In this document: piece after piece, positions 9,339-17,413 of the stretch | Layout of the letters: each line of letters begins with the position of its first letter | Numbering within the stretch: position 1 is the first letter of the stretch | Origin: Azophilus sp965199705 | GTDB lineage: Bacteria; Pseudomonadota; Gammaproteobacteria; Pseudomonadales; Azotimanducaceae | Length of the DNA stretch: 64,000 nucleotides | Direction of reading: 5' to 3' | Assembly: GCA_965199705.1 (NCBI GenBank) | Contig: OZ241359.1 | Location: forward strand, 1,984,001 to 2,048,000 | Position numbers and translations under genes: made by a program | The notes under the pieces: generated by a model | The model's database searches: none | What the model saw: the letters and a program-made list of their open reading frames with translations, nothing else | Told to the model about the DNA's origin: nothing

Positions 9339-10204
9339 CAGACCTTCTTCACCTGCATGCTGGCAAAGAGGCCCTCCGGGCGCAGCATCAGCATCACCAG
9401 CAGAATCACATAAGCCGTGACATCGGAGAAGCCGGGCCACAGGTAGCGGCCGGCAAACTGCTCCGAAACGCCGACCAGCAGCCCCCCCAGAATGGCGCCG
9501 GGCAGGCTGCCAAGACCACCCACGATGGCGGCAGCGAACGCCTTGATGCCGATGAAGCCGATGTTCGGGTCGATCACTGCGCCGGGAATCAGCAGGCCGG
9601 CGCAGGCTGCGAGCACCGCCGCCAGCGCCCAGACCAGGCTGAAAACCCGTTTCACCGGAATCCCCACATAGAAGGCGGCCAGTTGATTCTGTGAGGCGGC
9701 CTGCATGGCCACGCCAAGACGGGTGAAGCGGAAAAAGACATACAGCAGGCCGCAGAGCGCCAGAGTACCGCCGACGACCGCCAGATTGTCGGCCCCCACC
9801 GAAACGCCACCCGGATGCCAGACGATGCCGCTGTACGGCAGGTCGAGCGTCTTCGGCTCGCTGCCCCAGCGCTCTCCGGCCAGGGTGCGCAGGATGAACC
9901 CGAGGCCGATGGTCAACATCAGCACGGCAAAGTGCGGCTCCCCGATCATGGGCCGCAACAGCAATCGCTCGATCAGGGCCCCGACCAACGCCATCGTCAG
10001 CAAGGTTGCCAGCAACGCCCAGAGGAAGGGCCACTCCAGGATGTTGAGGAAGGTGAAGGCGACAAAGGCGCCGATCATCATGATGTCGCCCTGGGCGAAG
10101 TTCACCATCTCGGTGGCCTTGTAGATAAGCACGAATCCGAGTGCTATCAGGCCATAGATGCAGCCCTGTGATATGCCACTGACGAGAAGCTGGGGAATCT
10201 CCAT
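9338..10204 (-). CDS. livH: Branched-chain amino acid-type ABC transporter permease LivH
   Basis: This 288-aa permease is the first gene of the operon livH-livM-livG-livF-acyl-CoA synthetase. The start chosen is ATG at 10204 (MEIPQLLVSGISQGCIYGL), the conserved N-terminus of LivH proteins. An in-frame upstream ATG at 10246 would add a non-conserved basic stretch. The characteristic YKATEMVNFAQGDIMMIGAF block and roughly eight membrane segments are visible. No periplasmic binding protein gene (livK) lies next to it; it may be elsewhere in the genome. The divergent gene begins 162 bp away. Confidence 0.9.
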   Translation of the reverse strand: MEIPQLLVSGISQGCIYGLIALGFVLIYKATEMVNFAQGDIMMIGAFVAFTFLNILEWPFLWALLATLLTMALVGALIERLLLRPMIGEPHFAVLMLTIGLGFILRTLAGERWGSEPKTLDLPYSGIVWHPGGVSVGADNLAVVGGTLALCGLLYVFFRFTRLGVAMQAASQNQLAAFYVGIPVKRVFSLVWALAAVLAACAGLLIPGAVIDPNIGFIGIKAFAAAIVGGLGSLPGAILGGLLVGVSEQFAGRYLWPGFSDVTAYVILLVMLMLRPEGLFASMQVKKV

Positions 10205-10366
10205 GGCTGCCGAACCGGGAACGGACGACCTGCATTCTACCCGCATAACCCGGCAATGAAGGCCCTGTTAACGCTATGGGCGCCTGTGAGCACAGTGTTG
10301 ACAGGCCCTGGACAAGTAATCCCCGTCGGCAGTGACCGATCATCCGACAGGGTAGAATCCGCGCCC

Positions 10367-11494
10367 ATGATCACCGTGCTGCCGGTTGCCAGTCGGCGTC
10401 ATCTCCGGGCGTTCCTGCGCTTGCCACAGGCGATCTACCGGGATGATCCAGCCTGGGTTTCGCCCTTGCTGCTGGAAAGACGCCTGGCTCTGTCCGCGCG
10501 CGAGCCGGTATTCGATCATCTGCAATGGCAGGCCTGGCTTGCCTGGCGAAACGGGCGGCCCGTTGGCCGCATTTCGGCCCAGATTGATCAACTGCACCAG
10601 CGCCGGTATGCCGACGACACAGGATTCTTCGGCCTGATCGAAGGCGAAGACGATGCGGCTGTTTTCGAGGCCCTGTTCGGCGCTGCCGAAGCCTGGCTCA
10701 GGGCGCGCGGCATGGAGCGCGCGCGCGGGCCGCTCAATCTCAACATGAATCAGGAGGTGGGGCTGCTGCACGCCGGCTACGAGACGCCGCCAAGTTTCAT
10801 GATGGGCCACGCACGGCCCTGGTATCACCCGCGCATCGAGGCCCAGGGTTATCGTCCCTGTCAGGAACTGCTGGCCTACGAGGTGGACACGACGAAACCG
10901 GAAACCCGCGCCTCGAAGAAGATTCGAGCGCGAATCTCGGGCAAGCTGCGCTTGCGCCATCTGAATCGACGGCGCAAGGGCGAGGAACTTGATCTGCTGC
11001 GCACTCTCTTCAACGAAGCCTGGTCCGGGAACTGGGGCTTCGTGCCCTTCACCAAGCGAGAATTCGACGCCTTGGGCAAACTGCTCCTGCTGGCGGTGCC
11101 GGACGAGTTGATTTGCATTGCCGAACTGGACGGGGAAGCCTGTGGCTTCATCGTGGCCGTGCCGAACCTGAATGAAGCCATCGTTGACCTGAACGGACGG
11201 CTTCTGCCGCTCGGCTGGCTGAAGCTGCTGGCCCGCCTGAAGATTCGTTTTCCGACCAGCGTGCGCGTGCCACTGATGGGCATAGTCGGACGGCTGCAAA
11301 ACACGGCGACGGGTGCTGGCGTGGTCCTGTCGCTGATTGACAGCATCCGCCAGGCGATCATTCCCCTGCGCGTTCAGAGAGGCGAACTTTCCTGGATTCT
11401 GCGCGACAATACCGGTATGAGACGGATTCTGGAGCACGTCGGCAGCCAGATCAGCAAGCGCTATCTGGTGTATCAGAAGGGTCTCGGCGAGTGA
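10367..11494 (+). CDS. YghO/bCerS-like GNAT-fold N-acyltransferase
   Basis: This 375-aa protein is of the YghO family, which includes the bacterial ceramide synthase (bCerS) of Caulobacter. It starts at ATG 10367 (MITVLPVASRRHLRAF). Family hallmarks, recognised from memory, are the RLPQAIYRDDPAWVSPL opening, the GPLNLNMNQEVGLL segment (about residues 121-134) and YETPPSFMMGHARPWYH just after it. The likely reaction is transfer of a fatty acyl group to an amine, possibly a long-chain base. Its stop overlaps the next gene by 4 bp, starting a run of overlapping genes that includes a lipid kinase and a lipid hydroxylase-like enzyme. The fold assignment is good; the ceramide-synthase role is inference. 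Confidence 0.7.
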   Translation: MITVLPVASRRHLRAFLRLPQAIYRDDPAWVSPLLLERRLALSAREPVFDHLQWQAWLAWRNGRPVGRISAQIDQLHQRRYADDTGFFGLIEGEDDAAVFEALFGAAEAWLRARGMERARGPLNLNMNQEVGLLHAGYETPPSFMMGHARPWYHPRIEAQGYRPCQELLAYEVDTTKPETRASKKIRARISGKLRLRHLNRRRKGEELDLLRTLFNEAWSGNWGFVPFTKREFDALGKLLLLAVPDELICIAELDGEACGFIVAVPNLNEAIVDLNGRLLPLGWLKLLARLKIRFPTSVRVPLMGIVGRLQNTATGAGVVLSLIDSIRQAIIPLRVQRGELSWILRDNTGMRRILEHVGSQISKRYLVYQKGLGE

Positions 11495-12246
11495 AGGCGA
11501 TCATCCTGGCCGGCAAGCGTTCCGGCAAGCGCACGACCAAGCCACACCCACTGACGCCGGTGGCCGGCAAGCCCTCGCTCTTGCGCGTCACGGAGGCCCT
11601 TGATGCGACGCACTGTGTTGACGGCGGGCTGGTGGTAGGCCCGGCCGATGGCGAACAGGAGCCGAAGCTGGCCCCGCTCTGGCGAGCCGGTCGCTTTCGC
11701 TGGCTGGCGCCCGCCGACGGCCCGGCGGAGAGCGCTTGCATCGCCGCCCGGCATCTCGACGAATGGCCGCTGCTGCTGACAACCGGGGATCATGCGCTCT
11801 TGCAAGCCGCCTGGGTCGATCGCTTCTGCGCCGATGCAGCGCACCGGGCCGAGACGCTCGGGCTGGCGCTGGTCACTGGCCTTGTGCCCTACGAGCGCGT
11901 GCGGCAACGATTTCCGCACGCCCGGCGCACCCGGCTGCGCTTTTCCGACGGCAGCTATTGCGGCAGCAACCTCTTCTGGATGCAGAACGCCGAGGCGCTC
12001 CGAGCCCTGGCGTTCTGGCGTCGTATGCAGGCACTGAGAAAACATCCCTGGCGGCTGGCCGGGCGCATCGACTTCAGAACGCTGATCCGCTACTGGAGCG
12101 GCCGCCTGACTCTGGACGACGCGCTGAATCGGCTGTCCTGGGCCTGCGGTTGCCGCGTTGGCTGGGCGCCGGTGGCGGATCCTCGGGCTGCGGTCGATGT
12201 CGATAGCGCCAGCGACCTGGCCCTGGCAGAGTCCCTGCTGCAATGA
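11491..12246 (+). CDS. NTP-transferase-domain protein (MobA/sugar-nucleotidyltransferase-like)
   Basis: This 251-aa protein starts at GTG 11491, overlapping the previous stop (GTGA). The N-terminus KAIILAGKRSGKRTTKP resembles the nucleotide-binding loop of NTP transferases (LAGGxGxR...KP) but has an unusual insertion and substitution pattern. LLTTGDHALL lies where the metal-binding acidic motif is expected, and the C-terminus (AVDVDSASDLALAE) is typical of this superfamily. It probably activates a small head group with CTP or another NTP, or binds a nucleotide without catalysis. Context within an acyltransferase/lipid-kinase/hydroxylase operon suggests a lipid head-group role. The substrate is unknown. 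Confidence 0.65.
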   Translation: MKAIILAGKRSGKRTTKPHPLTPVAGKPSLLRVTEALDATHCVDGGLVVGPADGEQEPKLAPLWRAGRFRWLAPADGPAESACIAARHLDEWPLLLTTGDHALLQAAWVDRFCADAAHRAETLGLALVTGLVPYERVRQRFPHARRTRLRFSDGSYCGSNLFWMQNAEALRALAFWRRMQALRKHPWRLAGRIDFRTLIRYWSGRLTLDDALNRLSWACGCRVGWAPVADPRAAVDVDSASDLALAESLLQ

Positions 12247-13166
12247 ACGCTTCGCTCCTGCATTCAGACAACCTGCCCGGCCTGACCGAGCGACCGCTGC
12301 TGGTGCGCAACCCGGATGCCGGTTTTCGCCGGCGCGTGCGCAGGCATGCAAACAGCGCTACGGAAGAATTCACCATCGGCAGCGGGCCTCTGCCAGACCC
12401 ACGTGACTATTCTCTCTTGATACTGGAAGGCGGCGATGGCACCGCGCAACACTGCCTGACCGAATGGCTGAACGCCTGGCCGACAGAAACACTGCCGCCC
12501 GTCGCCCTCCTGCCTGGTGGACACACCAACATGTCGGCTGCCGGCATCAACCGCAAACCCCGCCGCGGCCCCTGCGCCAGGTCGCTCGCGGCCATACTGG
12601 CCGGCGCTTCTCCGGCTGCTGTCCAGCAGCGAGCGCTGGTGCGCGTACAGGCCGGCCAGGTAATGCGCTACGGCTGCTTCTTCGGCATCGGCCGCATCAG
12701 CGCTGCGGTCGCCAGATGGGCCGAAGATCGTCCGACGACCCGCCTGGGCACACGTGCGCGCACCGCCTGGAGCGCGTGGCGAGGCTATTTCGGCAAGGGC
12801 CTGCTACAAACAGTGTGCATCGGGAATCAGGAGCGGCGGGTGTTTGCCATGCTGGCGACAAGTCTCGACCGGCTGCTGCTCGGATGCCGTCCCTTCTGGA
12901 ACGCAGATGCCGATGTGGCGGCGGATTCGGCGCCCAGCCTGCACAGCACCTGGCTCTTCGCCGAATCCCGGGGCCGACTGCGGCGCAGCGCCAGATTGCT
13001 GCGCGGGGATGCCTCGCTGGAACGATTGCCCGGCTACCATAGTTGCGACGTCCGGCAACTCGAATTCGAACTCGACGGCGCCTATGTGCTTGATGGCGAG
13101 ATCTTTCAGCATCAGGGACGCTTGCAGCTGGCCCCGAGCCAGCCCCTGCGATGGTTGATCCTGTGA
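12243..13166 (+). CDS. Diacylglycerol kinase-family lipid kinase
   Basis: This 307-aa protein has the DAGK catalytic-domain signatures EGGDGT (62-67) and PGGHTNM (91-97), the latter in place of the usual GTGN-type loop. The family phosphorylates diacylglycerol, ceramide or sphingoid bases at the membrane. It starts at ATG 12243, overlapping the previous stop by 4 bp (ATGA). The next gene may begin at ATG 13151 (16-bp overlap) or GTG 13163 (4-bp overlap). The neighbouring bCerS-like acyltransferase makes a ceramide-kinase-like role plausible. That is inference, and phosphorylation of another lipid alcohol is equally possible on sequence alone. Confidence 0.7.
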   Translation: MNASLLHSDNLPGLTERPLLVRNPDAGFRRRVRRHANSATEEFTIGSGPLPDPRDYSLLILEGGDGTAQHCLTEWLNAWPTETLPPVALLPGGHTNMSAAGINRKPRRGPCARSLAAILAGASPAAVQQRALVRVQAGQVMRYGCFFGIGRISAAVARWAEDRPTTRLGTRARTAWSAWRGYFGKGLLQTVCIGNQERRVFAMLATSLDRLLLGCRPFWNADADVAADSAPSLHSTWLFAESRGRLRRSARLLRGDASLERLPGYHSCDVRQLEFELDGAYVLDGEIFQHQGRLQLAPSQPLRWLIL

Positions 13167-13906
13167 CGGATGACGGCGCCAGGTCACGGTGGGGAGTGCG
13201 CCTCGGCAAGCGGGTGACGCGCCTGGTCGATGTATTCCTGACCCGCCACTCGCGGGCGCCGACCACGCCCTTCCTGGATGCCGCAGAATTTGCCTGGACG
13301 CCGAAGCTGGAAGCCGCCACAACCGAGATTCAGCAGGAACTTGCCGAAATCATGAAAGCCCCGGAGCGGATTCCGGCCTTTCACCAGATGTCTCCGGACC
13401 AGGCGCGCATCTCCCGAGGCGACAACTGGAAGACCTACAGTTTCCGCGTGTTCGGGCATCGCGTGGCGGAGAATTGCGCCCGTTGTCCTGCGACCGCTGC
13501 CCTGCTGGAGCAGCTACCGGGGATTCAGAACGCCTGGTTCTCGATCCTGGCGCCCGGCTATCACATCCCGCCACACAGAGGGCCGACGCGAGCACTGGTG
13601 CGCTGCCACCTGGGATTGCAGGTGCCGAGCGCCGCCGAAGATTGCTGGATACGGGTGGGCGACCAGCGCCGCCACTGGCAGACCGGGGAGTGCCTGTTTT
13701 TCGACGACACCTACGAACACGAAGTACACAACAACACGGACGAGGCGCGGGTGGTCCTGTTTCTGGATGTAGAACGCCCGTTTGACAGGATCGGCGGCCT
13801 GTGCCAGCGGCTGGTCTTTGCGCTGATCCGGGGCAGCGCCTACGTCAAGCGGCCATTGGCCAATCTCGCCCGCTGGCATCAGCAAACCGGCGCGCCAGCA
13901 GATTGA
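13151..13906 (+). CDS. Aspartyl/asparaginyl beta-hydroxylase-family (LpxO-like) Fe(II)/2-oxoglutarate dioxygenase
   Basis: This protein of up to 251 aa carries the facial-triad pattern of the AspH/LpxO family. HIPPHRGPTR contains a metal-binding His (about H142), DDTYEHEVHNNTDEAR contains the second His (about H190), and the 2-oxoglutarate-binding Arg is about R200. Relatives hydroxylate peptide Asp/Asn or the 2-position of lipid A fatty acyl chains (LpxO). Placed directly after a lipid kinase, hydroxylation of a lipid acyl chain is the favoured guess. The start is uncertain: ATG 13151, or GTG 13163 overlapping the upstream stop as GTGA. The other genes of this run use 4-bp overlaps, which favours the latter. 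Confidence 0.75.
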   Translation: MVDPVTDDGARSRWGVRLGKRVTRLVDVFLTRHSRAPTTPFLDAAEFAWTPKLEAATTEIQQELAEIMKAPERIPAFHQMSPDQARISRGDNWKTYSFRVFGHRVAENCARCPATAALLEQLPGIQNAWFSILAPGYHIPPHRGPTRALVRCHLGLQVPSAAEDCWIRVGDQRRHWQTGECLFFDDTYEHEVHNNTDEARVVLFLDVERPFDRIGGLCQRLVFALIRGSAYVKRPLANLARWHQQTGAPAD

Positions 13907-13937
13907 AGGCGCACGGCCTATCCAGTATTTTGCGCGC

Positions 13938-14696
13938 ATGAAGGTCATCATCCTCGCCGCCGGCCAGGGCAAGCGGCTTCTGCCGCGCACCCTGAATCAA
14001 CCCAAGTGCGCCCTCGAACTCGATAATCGCACGGTGCTGCATTGGCAACTTCAGGCACTGGCGGAAGCGGGCGCGACCGAAGCCGTGGTCAGCACCGGTT
14101 TCCGGGCAGCCCGGGTGCAGGAAATCATCCAGGACTTTTCCGGTTTCCCGGTGCGCACCGAGCACAACCCGTTCTACGCGCACTGCGACAATCTCGGCAC
14201 CTGCTGGATTGTCCGCCATGAAATGGACGCACCGTTCATCGTGCTCAACGGCGACACTCTGTTTGAGCCGGAGGTGTTTCGGCGCCTGCTGGCGGCTGAC
14301 ACCGAGTTCCCGATCACCGTGATGGTGCACCGCAAGACAGGGTACGACGACGACGACATGAAGGTAATCGCAGAGGGCCGGCGATTGCAGCGCGTGGACA
14401 AGCGCCTGCCACTGGATCGGGTGGCGGGAGAATCCATCGGCATGATTCGCTTTCTCGGCCAGGGGCCGGCGCTGTTCCGTCAACGTCTGGAAGCCCTGAT
14501 GACCCTGGAAACCTCTCTCAAACGCTGGTATCTCTCGGCAGTGGATGATCTGGCGCGGCAAGGTCATGTGGGCATCGCCACCACCGGTGATTGCGACTGG
14601 TGCGAAATCGACGACCCGGACGATCTCGCGCACGCTGCCGCAACCGTTCCCGGCTGGTTCTATCCGCCGATGCGATTGCAGGAAGCGAGCCGCTGA
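13938..14696 (+). CDS. LicC-like cytidylyltransferase (phosphocholine/inositol-phosphate nucleotidyltransferase family)
   Basis: This 252-aa protein has the nucleotidyltransferase signature LAAGQGKRLLP (6-16) with a downstream PKCALEL lysine loop. NGDTLF (104-109) carries the metal-binding aspartate. The C-terminal DWCEIDDPDDLAHA block is typical of LicC-type phosphocholine cytidylyltransferases and of inositol-1-phosphate cytidylyltransferases. These enzymes make CDP-activated alcohols, the substrates of CDP-alcohol phosphatidyltransferases such as the one encoded at 24180. The gene follows the hydroxylase gene after 31 bp and its stop abuts the pyrF start region. The superfamily is certain; the alcohol used is unknown. 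Confidence 0.75.
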   Translation: MKVIILAAGQGKRLLPRTLNQPKCALELDNRTVLHWQLQALAEAGATEAVVSTGFRAARVQEIIQDFSGFPVRTEHNPFYAHCDNLGTCWIVRHEMDAPFIVLNGDTLFEPEVFRRLLAADTEFPITVMVHRKTGYDDDDMKVIAEGRRLQRVDKRLPLDRVAGESIGMIRFLGQGPALFRQRLEALMTLETSLKRWYLSAVDDLARQGHVGIATTGDCDWCEIDDPDDLAHAAATVPGWFYPPMRLQEASR

Positions 14697-15526
14697 CCGC
14701 AACGCGCAATCCCGATCCCTTCGCGGCCCGCCTGCGAGCCGCCTGGCAGGATCGGGATTCTGCGCTCTGCGTAGGGTTGGACCCGAGCCGGGACCGACTG
14801 CCGCCCTCTCTGGCCCGCTCGGAAACCGGATTGCGCGATTTCTGCTGCGCCATCATCGACGCCACGGCTGACCTGGTCTGCGCCTTCAAGCCGCAAGCAG
14901 CGCACTTCGCCGCCGAAGGCGCAGAAGACCAGCTGCGCGAGGTAATCGCCCACATTCGCGCCGTATCGCCACAAACGCCTGTGATACTGGACGGCAAGCG
15001 CGGCGACATCGGCAGCACGGCCAGGTTCTATGCGAGGGAGGCGTTTGAGCGCTATGACGCGGACGCGGTCACGGTCAATCCGTACCTCGGCTGGGAAGCC
15101 GTGACGCCGTTTCTCGCCTGGCCAGGACGCGGCGTCGCCCTGCTCTGCCGCACCAGCAATCCCGGCAGCGACTGGCTGCAAGGACACCCGCCTGAAGACC
15201 CGGCCTACCTGCGCATCGCCGCCACCGCACTGACGCACGATGAAGACAACCTGATGCTGGTGGCGGGCGCCACCTGGCCAGACGATCTCGCCCGCATCCG
15301 CGCCGTTGCCGGCGACCTGCCCATTCTGGCGCCCGGCGTCGGCGCTCAGGGGGGCGAGATCAAGATGGTGCTGGCAGCCGGCCAGGACAGCCAGGGCCGG
15401 GGACTAATCATCAACGCTTCCCGCGCCGTGCTGTATGCGGCTGCCCCGCAAGCGTCGCTGACAGAATGCGTTGAGGCCGCCCGGCAGAGCGCTCAGGCGT
15501 TGTGCGAGGCAATGCGGCTCGGTTGA
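14693..15526 (+). CDS. pyrF: Orotidine 5'-phosphate decarboxylase (type 2)
   Basis: The enzyme converts OMP to UMP in pyrimidine synthesis. CVGLDPSRDRLP near the N-terminus and the catalytic LDGKRGDIGSTA motif are diagnostic of the type-2 OMP decarboxylase group, and GVGAQGG with a C-terminal NASRAVLYA completes the barrel. The frame is open back to ATG 14591, but that start would overlap the preceding gene by over 100 bp with an unrelated Arg-rich leader. A CTG at 14693 overlaps the upstream TGA (CTGA), has AGGAAG about 7 nt upstream, and gives a normal-length 277-aa protein. I therefore favour the rare CTG start, with moderate certainty about the start only. Confidence 0.85.
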   Translation: MTATRNPDPFAARLRAAWQDRDSALCVGLDPSRDRLPPSLARSETGLRDFCCAIIDATADLVCAFKPQAAHFAAEGAEDQLREVIAHIRAVSPQTPVILDGKRGDIGSTARFYAREAFERYDADAVTVNPYLGWEAVTPFLAWPGRGVALLCRTSNPGSDWLQGHPPEDPAYLRIAATALTHDEDNLMLVAGATWPDDLARIRAVAGDLPILAPGVGAQGGEIKMVLAAGQDSQGRGLIINASRAVLYAAAPQASLTECVEAARQSAQALCEAMRLG

Positions 15527-15597
15527 GGGGCGCGGATTTTCCCGATCATTCGGTCAATCTCGAAACCCGATTTTTCGCACATTTTTCCGAACGGCTA

Positions 15598-15688
15598 TGG
15601 CGGAGAGGGTGGGATTCGAACCCACGGATCCCGGAAGGATCTCCTGATTTCGAGTCAGGCCCGTTCGGCCAAGCTCCGGCACCTCTCC
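15598..15688 (-). tRNA. tRNA-Ser (anticodon CGA)
   Basis: Read on the minus strand, the gene starts GGAGAGGTGCCGGAG and ends with acceptor CCTCTCC, discriminator G and an encoded CCA. The anticodon stem-loop CTGACTCGAAATCAG gives anticodon CGA, decoding UCG. The T arm GGTTCGAATCC and a long variable arm (GATCCTTCCGGGATC) are typical of class II tRNA-Ser. The length is 91 nt including CCA. It lies alone between pyrF and the TIGR03084 gene. Confidence 0.95.
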
Positions 15689-15738
15689 GTGCGGGATCAG
15701 TTTAACCCGTATAGCCGTCTCAGGTGTGCTCGCTCAGG

Positions 15739-16539
15739 CTACTGGATGCCCCGACCCGCAGATGGAGCAGTCGCCTGCCAGCCTCGGTGACCCGGCGCTG
15801 GCGGGTCTTCCGGCGGCCCGGCGAAGCATTGGGCAATGGCCATCCAGGCAGCAGCCGAGTCACCGACCACCTCGATACCGGTTTCGGCGATATGGCGGCC
15901 TTGAGTCACGACATGGGCGAATTCAACAGCCGAGCCGCGTACGCAGTCGGCGTCGGAGGGTTCATTCCAGGTCCACACCGCCCCCGATGGCGCAACGAGG
16001 CGCACATGCGGCGTCGGCTGAGGCGCCTCAAGGCCCCGGTTGACAAACGTCCAGCCAAAGGTTCGCACGCCGATGTGGCAGACGTTGCGGATACGGTCGC
16101 TGTTGCGGCGCGGCGCCCGGAGCAGGTCATATACGTCCTGGCCATGCGCCCAGGTTTCCATCTGCCGCGCCGTCGCCATCATCGCAATGCCCATGTCCGG
16201 CCCGAACCAGGGCGCGCGCAGGGCCGGGTCCGCAGCATCGAGCGCATCACAGAGACGGCTGAAGTAATCGCGCCAGCGTTGCAGCAGAGGCCGGCCCTCA
16301 AGTGGCGCCGGGTTCACCGGCCCTTGGGCCCCGAGCCCGGCCAACCAGGCGCGAAAGCCGTCCGGGTCGGTGACCGAATGCACCGCCCAGCGGTCCGCGT
16401 CGTGCAGATGCTGCACCACCCAATTGACCGTGCGGTCCTTGAATGGCGTCTGCAGCGACCATTGATCGTCACTCAGGGTATCCAGGAAAGCGTATAACTC
16501 TGCGCCTTCTTCGCGCAGGTCCTGGACTTGCTGGTTCAT
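15739..16539 (-). CDS. TIGR03084-family metal-binding protein (DinB/maleylpyruvate isomerase-like)
   Basis: The start chosen is ATG 16539 (MNQQVQDLREEG), with GGAGG 5 nt upstream on the minus strand, giving 266 aa. An in-frame ATG at 16563 lacks such a site. The N-terminal helical bundle contains WVVQHLHDADRWA and later ARQMETWAHGQDV, the His/Glu pattern expected for a metal-binding DinB-like/maleylpyruvate isomerase N-terminal domain. Overall the sequence reads like the TIGR03084 family of unknown function. The C-terminal segment after about residue 245 is Pro/Gly-rich and probably disordered. The next minus-strand gene upstream ends at 16560. Confidence 0.7.
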   Translation of the reverse strand: MNQQVQDLREEGAELYAFLDTLSDDQWSLQTPFKDRTVNWVVQHLHDADRWAVHSVTDPDGFRAWLAGLGAQGPVNPAPLEGRPLLQRWRDYFSRLCDALDAADPALRAPWFGPDMGIAMMATARQMETWAHGQDVYDLLRAPRRNSDRIRNVCHIGVRTFGWTFVNRGLEAPQPTPHVRLVAPSGAVWTWNEPSDADCVRGSAVEFAHVVTQGRHIAETGIEVVGDSAAAWMAIAQCFAGPPEDPPAPGHRGWQATAPSAGRGIQ

Positions 16540-16559
16540 GCGCGCCTCCGGGCTTGTGT

Positions 16560-17246
16560 TCAAAAGGGCGCTTCGACCGCAGCGCAGAGAAAGGCCATCA
16601 GCGGCCGGGCCTTGGCGAATGCCTCCGCTGCCTGCTCCACAAAGCCCGGGGAAGCGGCGCTGGCAACCGGGAAATCACAGACAGCGATGAAATCCTTGCG
16701 CTTGATGTCTTCGATATGCGGCGCATCCTCCGAATAGCCTCTGGGTGGGCGCTTGAGACTGGCGCCGCCTAACTGGAACGCAGCGTTGAACGCCGCCGAT
16801 GCCTTGACCCGGCGCCAGGCAGCGGGCTTTTCGTGAATGCGCTCGCGGATGCGCTTGAGCGCTTTCGGCTCCGGGCGCCATACGCCGGCAGCAAGAAAGC
16901 AGCCGGAGGTTTCAAGATGCAGATAATAGCCCGGAGCGTGGACGTCCTTGCCCAGCTCGTGGCGAAACTGGATGCCGATGTTGGTCTTGTAGGGCGCGCC
17001 GCGATGAAAGCGGGTATCCCGATACACCCGCATCAGGGAGCCGCCCTGACGCTTGGGTATGGCGAGAAAGTGCGGCGCGATCGACTCCAGGGGCGCGCCC
17101 ATGCCGGCAATGAAATCCAGGGCTGGCTCCAGCACGCAGGCTTCATAGCGATGCTTGTTCTCCAGGAACCAGTCGCGATTGTTGTTCGCCTCCAACTCGG
17201 CGAGAAAGCCGATGGTATCTGCGCCAAAGCCGCTGAAATTGGCCAT
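16560..17246 (-). CDS. DUF2461 family protein (TIGR02453)
   Basis: This 228-aa protein begins MANFSGFGADTIGFLAELEANNN at ATG 17246, with AGGAGG 8 nt upstream, which sets the start. The FLENKHRYEACVLEP segment, FRDTR-like VYRDTRFHRGAPYKTNIG and GYYLHLE are characteristic of the DUF2461 family, widespread in bacteria and fungi and of unknown biochemical role. It may be co-transcribed with the TIGR03084 gene downstream, the gap being about 20 bp. No signal peptide or membrane segment is seen. Confidence 0.8.
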   Translation of the reverse strand: MANFSGFGADTIGFLAELEANNNRDWFLENKHRYEACVLEPALDFIAGMGAPLESIAPHFLAIPKRQGGSLMRVYRDTRFHRGAPYKTNIGIQFRHELGKDVHAPGYYLHLETSGCFLAAGVWRPEPKALKRIRERIHEKPAAWRRVKASAAFNAAFQLGGASLKRPPRGYSEDAPHIEDIKRKDFIAVCDFPVASAASPGFVEQAAEAFAKARPLMAFLCAAVEAPF

Positions 17247-17413
17247 CCGGCAAGCCTCCTCTGATCCTGCGCCATCCCGGCCTTGCATGAGAGGTTGGGA
17301 ATTCTATCGAAAAGACGGCGGCGCAGCCTCTGCGTGGTCATGCCGCGTTCCGCCAGAACAGAAGGGCCGAGCCACCAGCAACACCGAACCCGGACTTGGG
17401 CCATAATCTCCCC

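Noticed and set aside
10298..10303. TTGACA as the -35 box for the YghO-like gene
   Set aside because: No -10 element lies 16-18 bp downstream; the TAGAAT at 10353 is about 49 bp away.
9341..10343. Upstream extension of the livM reading frame to a 692-codon minus-strand frame
   Set aside because: The extra part lies inside livH in another frame, is Arg/Gly/His-rich and shows no membrane segments; livM starts naturally at 9338.
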